The notes beneath the pieces are model-generated. The model searched no databases. It was given only the letters and a program-made list of their open reading frames with translations, and was not told where the DNA came from. Source: Bimuria novae-zelandiae CBS 107.79 (Eukaryota; Ascomycota; Dothideomycetes; Pleosporales; Didymosphaeriaceae). Taken from it: 51,562 bases of DNA. Shown here piece after piece: positions 42,130 to 51,562 of the stretch. The DNA lies in assembly GCA_010015655.1 (NCBI GenBank), contig ML976704.1, positions 6,942 through 58,503 on the forward strand, read 5' to 3'. How positions within the stretch are numbered: the stretch's first letter is position 1; each line of letters starts with the position of its first letter. The translations under genes and the position numbers were made by a program.

Positions 42130-44021
42130 TACCCATCTCCCCACCAAACACGCGTCGCGCCAAAGACACGCATATACTGCCACCCCCATCAACACCATGC
42201 CCCAACGCTCTATTTATCTTAAATTCTAGAAAATCAGCCTGAAACTTACGCGTTTTGGGATACTCAATACGCACTTATCATTGATACAGTGTTGCGTAGC
42301 GAAAAGCAATAGAAAACTTTTGACGTCGTAGAGTGTTCACGCGCGCTTTGGTGAGAGATTGGTAGGTAAGCGAGCAGCTAGACTTTTGACGACTCATGCT
42401 ATGATGTACTGTTGCACAGTTATGTTTGCTAGATGAGCATGCTTCAACAAAGATGATTACTAAGTCACTGTTTGCAGGCCGGATCTGTCTCCACACAGCA
42501 CGGCCTTATCCCTGTGGTCTGCTGACTCAGCGCCCCGTCACGCTGCGCAGCAGACTCCTGTGGGATGGATGCTACCATATCTTGCGGCCTTTGTGAACGG
42601 AAGCTTATCTGTACACAAATCAGCACAACCCTATTATTGCGATATTGGTTTGCAGCTTCCAAACATTAGCTTGTTCCATTAATGGAGCAGTAGGCCACTT
42701 GCAGATTACTGTCGCAGCCTTGCACCCTCTTTGACATTTGTTGGCTAATGAAGGCTCAAATAATGCCGGTGGCTGGTGCGGTTCTTGGGTTAGCGTTGGA
42801 ACATGAACCGCAGTTAAGTCCATCTAAATGATAAAAGAATGTGATGGCATTATCGGAGTTTTTAACTTCTACTGTTTGGGTCAGTCTCCAGCAAAGCAGA
42901 ATTCATTCTTTGACACTCTAAGAAGCTCTTGTCTAAAACGATGGTTATCAGATCTATGTCCCGGAAACTGTGGCAGCCAACTTTTCAAAGATGGCTGCCT
43001 TGTTTGCAACCCAGGTTAATCCGCGATAACAAGGTATGGTTTAGCCCTCTATAGCCCTCGCCCGGTAATCTCTCCTTGAAATCCAAAGATAATGACAAGT
43101 ATAATAGGATCTCGGATACTTTACTCCGCATATAGTGAATTGGCTGTTTTACCGCAAGCAAGTTCACGTTCGCAGAGCTTAGCATGCAAAATACTAACAA
43201 CGTAGGTTGTAGGTCTGACAATATTCCCTTCCGTGACCCAAATAAATCGAAAGAGCGCCGGCGTAGACGCCGCCAGAAGAGAAACAAAGGCTCAAGAGAT
43301 TCCAGTATCAAAGCAGCACCTATGAGTTAAGAGGCGGAAGATTGGCGCTGGCGCCACAAAGGTGGCTCGCAAATATGTCGACCGCGGTGCTAGGATCAGT
43401 GTGGTATGAATCAATCTGGGCAATAAGTGCAGAACACTCCGAACTTAAGACGGCTGTCTTTTACCTACTGTGAGATGAGAGTGTTGGCCACAGATAGTTC
43501 AGTAGTAAGAACGCCATGGTTACAGGTACACGGGAATGTGGAAGCTTCTATATATTTTGGGATACAGCTGTCGCACAGCTATACAACACAGGGCTTCTTG
43601 CACCAGTACTGCAATCATTAGCACCGTGAAAAAGCACTCAAGTTTGATGTTTGAACGACACAAAAGTGTTGATGATAGTTGGTGGAACTGATTCCCAGAT
43701 TCCGGCCCGCTGTACCCAAGATGATATCCGATGGTGGCTGTGTTTAGCAAGGTATCACACAAAGGGCTCCGTACCGCCTTCTTCTCTTTCGTCCACATCA
43801 ACCTATATCGCCATCCACGTTGTTAAGGAGGCGCTCCGTTTTTCGGCGTGGATGAAGGTCTTTGACAGTGGTCGTTGTTGCCACTGGGGGCGGTGGGCGC
43901 TAATGCGTTTCGAGCACGGCCAGGTGAGATCACCGGCAGATCCGACCACGTACCCGGAACAGGACCCACTGCGGGAACCAAAATGGAACCCATGGCTAGC
44001 GTAGGCAAATGCTAAAGACGT
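42130..44021. other. Intergenic region, unmutated, no gene recognised
   Basis: About 1.9 kb of normal composition. Several frames of 60-117 codons overlap on both strands, but none has a recognisable domain, a consistent frame or a splice pattern I trust. It holds the 3' flank of the nuclease-domain gene (stop at 44022). Small unrecognised genes cannot be excluded. Confidence 0.5.
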
Positions 44022-45525
44022 TCATTTGGCCTGATCTTTCGAGGCGCCAGCTAGCTTATCTAGAACGGGTCTGAAGAACCCTCCCCAATACCCGTCCTCA
44101 CTTTCGTCCATCCCATACTTCAGTAAATTCCCATATAACTTAAGCAACCGAAAAATCCCACGTATGGAATCTGTACTTAGCCTCTCAAATCGATCTAGGT
44201 CAGGGCCTAGGACATGCACACCACTTCTCCCACATACCAGATCCTCACGTGGATACGCGTAGTAGACGGAGTGCTCGTGTCCTACGATGGTAAGCGCAGG
44301 CTCGACCATCGTCGTTGGTTCGAATGAAGTTTGCGCAATTCGCGCGAGCTCCTGCTTTTTGCGCAACGATGCGGCGATCCATACACTCATCTGGAGCTCC
44401 GCCTCTGTGTGGTCTCCGGATGCAGGTTTAACCTCGAAGCCCGAAAAGAGAGCGGTCCGCTTTGTGAATGTGTCCAGAGTGTGTCCGATTTCCCTATTAT
44501 TCACGATGTCCAGTCTTTTGTAGAGGGCTGAGATATCGGAGTGGCGATGCGAGTATGAGAGGACGTAGTCGGTTTTGCGGTCCATGAATTTGCGGCGGCC
44601 AGAGTCGGTTAGAGAAGCGGCAGGGATCGTGGAGAGGTAGAGTGGATTAATGGACTGCGATTGGCTGGAGACATGGTGAGTTCGCCATGTCTTGAGGGGT
44701 TAGAAAAGGTGCACATACACACTCTGGAACCACCATCTATCGTTGCCGTCCAATTCCATTGCCAGGTGAAGCAGAGGTCGCACCACGTCATCGCACCATG
44801 CATTCTCATCTCGGCCGCCATCTTTACAATCGCGCGCATTGAGAAAGATCTTCTTGACTTCCTTCCATATAGCCGACAGCTCCTCAGCGGAGCGCGTGTC
44901 ACTACGGTCGAAGTCGGCCGGTTTGGTGGTTTGGTGGCCCACTTCTGGATCGTTCTTGATGACACGCTACACACACGGGATCAGACTTAAGAAAATTGTG
45001 TTAAATGTATGTACGTACCTGCAAGCCCTGAGGAATGAAGCCGAAGTCAATCCCCTCGGCAAGCCAGTCACCAAGTCGTTCAGCGTGCTCCGGGGGCGCC
45101 TCTTTTAGGCCATTAAGGCTCTCTACTAGCACCGGCGGGTATGCACTTCTCAGTATAATCGGCGTCTCGCGCGTCGGGCTTGATGAACGTTTCGGACTCG
45201 AGGAAACACGACTAGCTGGAGGGCTGAAGGTATTTCTTTCGTTCAATGCCAGTGGAGTTTTGCTTCCAAGCTGCGACGCGCTCTGTTCAGGTTGAACATC
45301 ATCGGTGTCATCAGTTCTTCGCCGCTTCGGGCTGTCGCTGCGATATAAGCTGGAGGCGGGCGCGTTCGCGGGGAGGGACATGGCGCGCTTCCGCTTCAAG
45401 GGAGTGGAATGCGGCCTCGAGTCGTCGTCGGATGGAGGAGTAAGAGGATGACAGAATTCAGGCGCAGAAGCAACCCACGCGCTTATGCGATCATACTGAG
45501 GTATACAAGGGCTTTCTGAGACCAT
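44022..45525 (-). CDS. Fungal protein with PD-(D/E)XK nuclease-like domain
   Basis: Three exons on the minus strand: 45525-45019, 44966-44719 and 44664-44022, giving 465 aa. Introns of 52 and 54 bp have GTACGT...GTAG and GTATGT...CCAG ends, the second with a CTAAC branch site. Residues 1-150 are Ser/Pro-rich and disordered with KRKR and PKRRR nuclear-localisation-like runs. Residues ~170-250 read RDENAWCDDVVRPLLHLAMEL. The C-terminal domain holds DRKTDYVLSYSH (Asp 284) and FSGFEVKPASGD (Glu 329, Lys 331), then IVGHEHSVYYAYP, GVHVLGPDLDRFERL and DGYWGGFFRPVL. The D...ExK spacing is the nuclease core of a fungal-specific family. No stops or RIP damage. Cellular role is unknown; nuclear location is inferred. 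Such genes are often found near transposons. Confidence 0.85.
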
Positions 45526-46024
45526 TGTTGTGGGTATGCAAGTCGTTGGATGACGGGCCGCTTGTTGTAGTTCGACTTGGCGCTAGTGACGCATGTCAAA
45601 GCCGGTCGGTAATCACGTGCCCCATGCTCCGTATCGTTTATCCGGATAAGGAGTGATGTTCGGCAATACGAGGGAGACGTCCCGTGCTGGCAACACTTCA
45701 ACAATCTGAGAGCGGGTGATCTCTTTTTGTTCAACCTTAATGTATCACTCCGCCTGATACTGTATCTGTAGTGTCACGCGAGGAGCATATTTGCCTCAGA
45801 CATTCTTTTCATTTCTGAGCGCTCGTGTAGAGTGTGGCGCGACTGTTGAGTCAGCTAGCGCGTGGCCCCGCCGAGACAAATGTGGCTCGACAATACAAAG
45901 GGTAATGTCAATAAAGTCGGCCGTCACGTGCAGCAGGGATTCCTGCAGGGGTAGCAACTTCAAAAGTCGCGCATCTTGATTCCATCTAAAGTATAAGCAA
46001 ATACACCCAAATAAGATGTTCTAA
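45526..46024. promoter_or_regulatory. Upstream region of the nuclease-domain gene
   Basis: About 500 bases between the start codon (minus strand) and the transposase fragment at 46025. Normal composition; no promoter element was identified with confidence. It includes the likely outer end of the Tc1-type remnant. Confidence 0.4.
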
Positions 46025-46420
46025 TTATGCTGTAAAGTTGTTCTGGCCACCTGCGTCCTCGCAGAGCTCTGCAACGCGCATAAAGTAGGTAGGATGAAGC
46101 TTTTCGGCCATATACTGCCTGAGTGTCTCATCACCTTGCCAGACCTCCTTTATGTACTGTTTCTGCAGCCTTTTTGGCCTCCTTAGAACTTGATAGGCAT
46201 TCGTAACTTGCCAAAAACCTTCTAGACGCCCAAAACAGCGCTCAATTGGGTGTAAGTCGGGTAAATTAGGAGGCTAAGGGCCAAACTTAATTCCTAGAGC
46301 TTTAATTTCTAGCTAGCAGTACTAGAGACCTAATAAGTATAGGTAAATGTTATTTTAAATTAAATAAATAGCTACGCCTAGGTTATTATCGCGTATAGCG
46401 TAGTAATAAGGGAATAGGTG
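46025..46420 (-). pseudogene. 3' end of a Tc1/mariner-type transposase, cut by the Copia element
   Basis: The minus strand reads GIKFGP-stop-PPNLPDLHPIERCFGRLEGFW, then YIKEVWQGDETLRQYMAEKL and a C-terminus ENGG-like LCEDAGGQNNFTA with TAA at 46025. PDL-PIE is the third catalytic block (Glu present) of DDE_3 transposases. The last ~100 codons are clean, while sequence upstream of 46290 is AT-rich with stops. The N-terminal part is missing, as the Copia LTR follows at 46439. Confidence 0.82.
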
Positions 46421-46438
46421 TGTCTGATTACATGGCCC

Positions 46439-46643
46439 TGTCCGATTATATGGCCTCTATCTGTTGTGGATATGAGGCTGGAGCACTCTCTCTTTTGTAC
46501 TATTCTAAATAGGGCTAGCGCTGCAGCGGCACTTATTTAGAGCCTCGCACACATCTGCATTCCAGACACAGACAGAACACGAACATCATTAATTAATCAT
46601 TATATCTATTAAATTCTTATTATTGCATTATCTTAAAGTGACA
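46439..46643 (+). repeat. 5' LTR of the Copia element (205 bp)
   Basis: TGTCCGATT...AAAGTGACA. Start fixed by the 3' copy and end by the equal-length relative at 36052-36256. Just before it, 46421-46438 (tgtctgattacatggccc) is an imperfect copy of its first 18 bases. Confidence 0.83.
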
Positions 46644-46705
46644 GAATACTATTAAATCTAATAATTAAGAGTCTTACTACCTTAACTAAACCTTAAGAAA
46701 GGACA

Positions 46706-49700
46706 ATGTCGCTGTTAACACTCCGCGACTTAACAATTATGTTAACTAATTACACTAACTATATACCATAGCTGCTGCAGCTAAAAGCGCGATGCGAACT
46801 AATAGATATATAGCCTATTATTAACCTAGATAGAGCTAAACTCTTACGCAAAAGGCCGACACCGCCGTCGCCGCTAGAAATAGCGAGTTACTAACTAATT
46901 ATCCGCGTAAACGACGACGATTAACAGAACCCTCTAACACGCCCATTAGAGCTATTAAATTTAGGACTTAAGGCATATAAGGAGGATATTAAGTTCTATA
47001 AGATATAGCTTAAAGACTATAAGATAAAGGACAAGGAATACCGCGAGGAGAGATTAAGTCTTAAGAAAGTAGTTATCTATATCTAATCTACTATATTGCC
47101 ATACCTGCAACGCAACTGCTGCAAGCCTGGAAAGCAAATCTAGTAATAGATTACGTCTCTAACACAGACTGTAGGCGTTAATAAAGAAGACGAGCGGGAT
47201 AGAGTAAGAGCACGATACTTACAGGCCCTTAAGCTAATAAGATAACCCTTAAACTAGGATACTTAGCTAACTAAGTATAATTAGGTAGCTATAGAAGCAG
47301 AGACAAACAATATCGCTAAAGTATAATTAATCTATAATACTATAAAGGACTTCCTAACTGCGATTATAAAGGCTACTCCCACTTAGGGTGTGTCCTTTTA
47401 AGAAACTGGACGCCGAGACGCAGATATGACAAGGAAGGAGATGATAAAACGCTTTCAAGAACATATGGCAATACTCCACCCGATCAAGGGCAAACAGCAT
47501 AGGGGCGCCTTTGCTACTGGTGAGCTATCTCTCGCTGCTGGTAGTGCATCCACCCCAGGCACTAACAGGGACGCCTCTCACGCTATCGAAGACGCGCCAT
47601 CTTCTACGAATAACTAACGTGGACGGGGGAGATTTCGACAAAAACGATCCTTTAGTTAAAGCACTATATCTAAGCAGTCTTTAATAGAGGATATAATAGT
47701 AGTTAAAGGCAAAAAATGCCCTACTTGTAAATAAAGGCATAGTCTAAAAGACTGCTTCTACGCATATCTAGATCATGCACTAGAGTGGTTTAGGCCACAA
47801 CCTGGCTTTGCAGATATGGTACAATACAGAATCCAAAATGATTTACATCTACAAGATGAGATGAGGAAGGTGAAAAGACTAAAGTCTTAAACACCTAAAA
47901 TTAAATTATTACATACTCCCACTCTAACTTAAATTACTAAGGCTAATAATAAGTAACTAGACGAACGTAAGATTACTAAAATCCTAGCGAGCTTCTAAGC
48001 CGCATCCTTTTATAATAAATTAAACACGTACTTATTACAATGCTTAGCCATACTCGATTTAGGCACAACCTGCCATATCTTTAATAACATTAATCGCTTT
48101 ATCTCATACCAGCCACCGGCGTCAGGAGACTTTATATAGGTAGGGAATACATAAATATAGATCTAAGGATACAGGACTGTCTATCTTAACGTATAGAGTG
48201 TAAGCGGTAATTAAATAATATAGCTAGATAATATTGCCTATTACCCTAATTTGCTCTGTAACTTTGTATCGTTTTAATTACTCTAGAGGCAAGGCCTTTA
48301 GTGGGACATAAGGGCAGACCTAACGACTCTAAAAAGAAGAGATAATACTATGCTGGCAGAACTTCAAGAGTTACACGGATAGTGGGTGCTAGAACATAGA
48401 ATAAGGCTAGTAGGTAGTATTCCTACTAATACTGCGTACGCCACTCACAAGACTAACACACGCACTAAATAAAGACTATAGAAGGCAGACGCGTGGACCT
48501 AGCACTAATAATTAGGCTATCTAGGCCCTTAGGCCCTTAAACACCTCGTGCAGTAATCTAAGGGAGTAAGGATTAAAGGCCTCTCTATAGTTAAATGTGA
48601 CGCCTGCGGTAAAGTAAAACTAAAATGGCAAATACGCTGGCAAGCCAGGGAGCGAACTAAAGGCCCTGGCGAGCGAGTCGCAATAGACTTTTACGACTAC
48701 AAAGCAGACAGCTTAACAAGAGAGAAAAGCTAAATGCTAATTACTAACTAATTCTCTAGCTTCGCATAGGACTACTACTTTAAGGATAACTACCTAGCAC
48801 GCTTAATTATTAAATTACTTAGCACCTTTATATAGTTTATAAAAGTATAATATAACATTATAGTAAAAATAATTAAATCTAATAACGAGATCTTCTCTAT
48901 TAAGATAGATGTTAAGAAGTAGTGCTTAGCGCAAGATATTAAGATCGAGCCTTTAGCACTAGATACTTAAGTATAAAATAGAGGAGCTAAATGCTTAGGG
49001 GATGTAATTAAGGAGAAAGCGCGCGCGATGTAACTTAACTCTAACCTACCCTAGTAAATATGGCCTAAGATTATCCAAGCTGCAGTCTACCTATACAATC
49101 GAACGCTAAACTACGCTAATTAATAGCAATCTCTATATAAAGTGTTCTTTACAACAGTAGCCTTTTAGAACGGCATTGTCACCTAACCAAAGAAGCCTAA
49201 TTAAGCTTACTTAAAAGCCTATGGCTGCAAAACCTTTGCCATGACTAATAATACTAAACGTGGCAAAAGTAAGCTCCAGCGACTGGATCCTAAAGCATAG
49301 ATAGGTTATTTAGTTAGCTACAAATTAACTAACATCTAGAGAATATGGATTCCCTCTCTAGCAAAGATAATTAGTACTCGCGATGTAATTTTCGACGAGG
49401 ATACTATGTTCTTAGGCAAAACCAAAGACCTGGTAGATAACCTTATGCACAACATATTAGAAGAAATAGCGGCCTAGGTGCGATTAGTAGAGCTACCTTC
49501 TTTACCTTAACAAGAGCAAGCCACTGAGTCCTTCTTTAAGGATAAGATAATTAGTAAAGCGCTAGAGGAAGAGGTTAAAAGCGCTCCTAAGTATAATTAA
49601 GGCAGGAGAGCTAGGTACGAATATCTAACGCCTCTATTAATACTGCTACTAGTAACACTCCTTGCATAACTAATAGCAGGAGGCGATTAAGCTAGACTAC

Positions 49701-51497
49701 CTTAAGAGTTATAAACAGGGTAGTTGCAAACAAGCGCATAGGCCGCAGCCTTTATAGCAGGCACTAAAGCTAGTAGTAATAGCAAATACGAAGGCAAGAT
49801 TCTTAATAAGGCGCAGCTTTAACAAATAATTATATTAGGTAAGAAGCTATATTAAAGCGTGCTTTTAGAGCCACCTACATGCCGAAGCAAGCTCGAAGAT
49901 CACCCTCTTTATAATATATAGAAGGAAGCAGAACGTTCCTATCTATAGAGCTATAAGGAAATAAAGTCTTAGAGCAAGGTCGTAGTAGCTCTAGTAAAGG
50001 TAGTAGGCCATTAAATCCTTAACTACATGTAGGTATACACCTACAAGTTTAATAAACACTATTGACTATAAAAGTGTAAGGCAAGGCTAGTAGTGCAGGG
50101 CAATTAATAGCAGCACCTAACCTTATAAGAAACCTACGCTATAATACTTATAGGATAATTCTTTCGCATGCTTATAGCAATTGTAGCTTGGTTTGACCTA
50201 GAGCTTATCTAACATGACGTTACGAACGCGTTTGTTTACGTAAAGCTAGATAGAGAAATCTACATGAGAATGCCCCGCGGATACTCGCGAGCAGGCACAG
50301 TCCTTAAACTATACAAAGCACTGTATAGACTGCGCATATTTTTACTACTCTGGTAAAGAGAGTTTACATTAACGCTCCGTGATATTGGCTTTAAAACAGT
50401 GCCCCACGAGCCATGCTGCCTTATTAAGGACAGCATTATTATCTTCTTCTATGTGGATGATCTTATTATTGCCTATTAGAAGAATCACGAGTCTGCAGCA
50501 AAAGTAGCTATTAAAGAGATAAAAACTAAATTTACTCTTACTAGCGGGAAAGATCTGCAATAGTTTCTAGGAATTAAAATTATTAGGGACCGCTTAAATA
50601 GAAAGATCTGGCTTTTATAAGCATTATACATTAACAAAATATCGCGCCTTATCGATTACTATGAGATTCGCCACAATACCCTAATGGGTTTAATCGAATT
50701 ACTCCTAAGAATAGGACTGGCTAGTAAGGGTGAAATTAATTGATACTAGCGCAAAGTCGGATTAATTCTCTATACTATAGTTATAACTTAACTAGATATC
50801 GCCTTTACAAGCTCTAGATTATCACGATTCTTATCTAACCTAAGCGAAGAGTATTAAGTAGCTACTAACTAAGTTCTCCTTTATCTTGCTAATACTAAAT
50901 TACTAGGTCTTTAGCTTGGGGGTGCAGATACTCTGGAAGTGGCAAGCGACGCATCCTTTGTAGATAATACACTTAATTATAAGAGTTCACAAGGATACAT
51001 TATTAAGCTATTTGGCGGCCTAATTGCCTGGAAAGCAAGCAAGCAAGATACAGTTACTATATTAATAATAGAGGCCGAACTTTTAGCGCTTTTATAAGTG
51101 GCTAAGGAGGCTATCTTTACTTTACGATTACTTTAGGAGCTCTAGATCGCTATAAGCAATTACCTAATTATAATTAACTACGATAATTAATAAACTATTT
51201 GCCTAGTTACTGAAGAGATCGCAAAGCTGCAGACTAAGCTCCGCTATGTAGATATTTATAATTACTAGCTAAGACAAGAAGTTATACTTAGGAAAATTAA
51301 GGTAGACTCTTAACGCTCAGAGGACATGGTTGTAGATAGACTTATAAAGGCCTTGCTAGTAAACAAATAGAGCAAGTTTCTAAATAAGCTAGGACTTAAA
51401 GATATATTAGATAAGATTACTAATTAAGAGGTTGCCCTACAGGATCTACAGCAGAGGATAGAGGCCTTTAAGTTGGAATAATGGATAGATAAATAAT
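46706..51497 (+). pseudogene. Copia gag-pol remnant
   Basis: Gag likely starts MSLLTLRDLTIM at 46706. A clean 47426-47617 segment leads to the zinc knuckle KKCPTCK..RHSLKDC near 47709-47765. The pre-integrase block LWDIRADLTTL-type lies near 48300. The integrase core begins RVAIDFYDYKA near 48677. The capsid-like YNRTLNYAN and KAYGCKTFAM blocks lie near 49095-49240, and VIFDEDTMF near 49390. RT shows WFDLELI-HDVTNAFVY near 50190, KLYKALYRLR near 50310 and the active site FYVDDLIIAY at about 50447. RNase H shows EVASDASFVDN near 50937. It ends around 51497. Many TAG/TAA codons, fewer in RT and RNase H. Confidence 0.9.
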
Positions 51498-51538
51498 GTG
51501 AAGGTCCAGCTTGAGGATAAGCCCAAGCTAAGGGGGTG

Positions 51539-51562
51539 TGTCCGATTATATGGCCTCTATCT
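51539..51562 (+). repeat. 3' LTR of the Copia element (first 24 bases)
   Basis: TGTCCGATTATATGGCCTCT..., identical to 46439 onwards, cut by the window end. Confidence 0.9.

Larger units (their letters stand above)
46439..51562 (+). mobile_element. Ty1/Copia LTR retrotransposon, RIP-decayed, 3' LTR cut by window end
   Basis: The LTR starts TGTCCGATTATATGGCCTC at 46439 and again at 51539, right after a purine tract AAGCTAAGGGGG. Between them lie gag, integrase, RT and RNase H in Copia order (integrase before RT). Most stops are TAG/TAA. Confidence 0.93.

Noticed and set aside
42278..43801. Several 60-117 codon ORFs on both strands
   Set aside because: They overlap each other, lack domains and splice support, and look like chance frames in unmutated intergenic DNA.
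43930..43990. Short similarity (ggaacaggacccac) to 27440-27460
   Set aside because: Only about 14 shared bases in GC-rich context; not enough to call a repeat.
44287..45443. Plus-strand ORFs opposite the nuclease-domain gene
   Set aside because: The minus strand has the spliced gene with conserved motifs; the plus frames are shadows.

Overview
The window is from a filamentous ascomycete (Pezizomycotina). Three things point there: genes with 50-64 bp GT-AG introns, a HET-NACHT-WD40 gene, and transposons of Tad1 LINE, Gypsy, Copia, pogo/Fot1, Tc1/IS630, hAT and piggyBac type that are saturated with TAG/TAA stops and AT. That decay is the signature of repeat-induced point mutation (RIP, CpA to TpA in repeats). 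Roughly four fifths of the window is transposon. Only two genes look intact, and the 6-frame view misses most of both because they are spliced.

Left arm (1-8532): a RIP-decayed Gypsy element (5' LTR cut by the window edge, gag, pol with chromodomain, 3' LTR) that carries an extra antisense ORF between pol and the 3' LTR. It is followed by the LTR and gag of a second Gypsy family on the minus strand.

8533-22187 is a nested nest: one minus-strand Tad1-like LINE with an (AC)n tail, bracketed by a 13-bp direct repeat. It is interrupted by pogo element B (itself interrupted in its left terminal repeat by element A), by pogo element C and by a hAT element. The RT palm region of the LINE is missing.

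22200-27251 holds a HET-NACHT-WD40 (NLR-type) gene between perfect 42-bp inverted repeats. It is dead: an 834-bp hAT-type MITE with an exact 8-bp target duplication sits in the NACHT domain, a TGG codon has become TAG, and three more stops lie before the WD40 repeats. Without the insertion everything from the HET start to the final stop is one frame of 1189 codons.

28078-28792 (minus) is an intact five-exon gene for the V-ATPase proteolipid c subunit, with a 13-bp exon. Then come a piggyBac-like element (29392-31673), the least decayed pogo transposase of the window (31871-34001), and element D (34017-37931). D has an IS630-type transposase plus an unrecognised 470-codon ORF, into which a fresh solo LTR has inserted. 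Two tandem pogo elements (37940-42129) share a hybrid terminus.

44022-45525 (minus) is an intact three-exon gene with a fungal PD-(D/E)XK nuclease-like domain. The window ends with a Tc1-type transposase 3' end and a RIP-decayed Copia element whose 3' LTR runs off the edge. I saw no rRNA, tRNA or CRISPR array.
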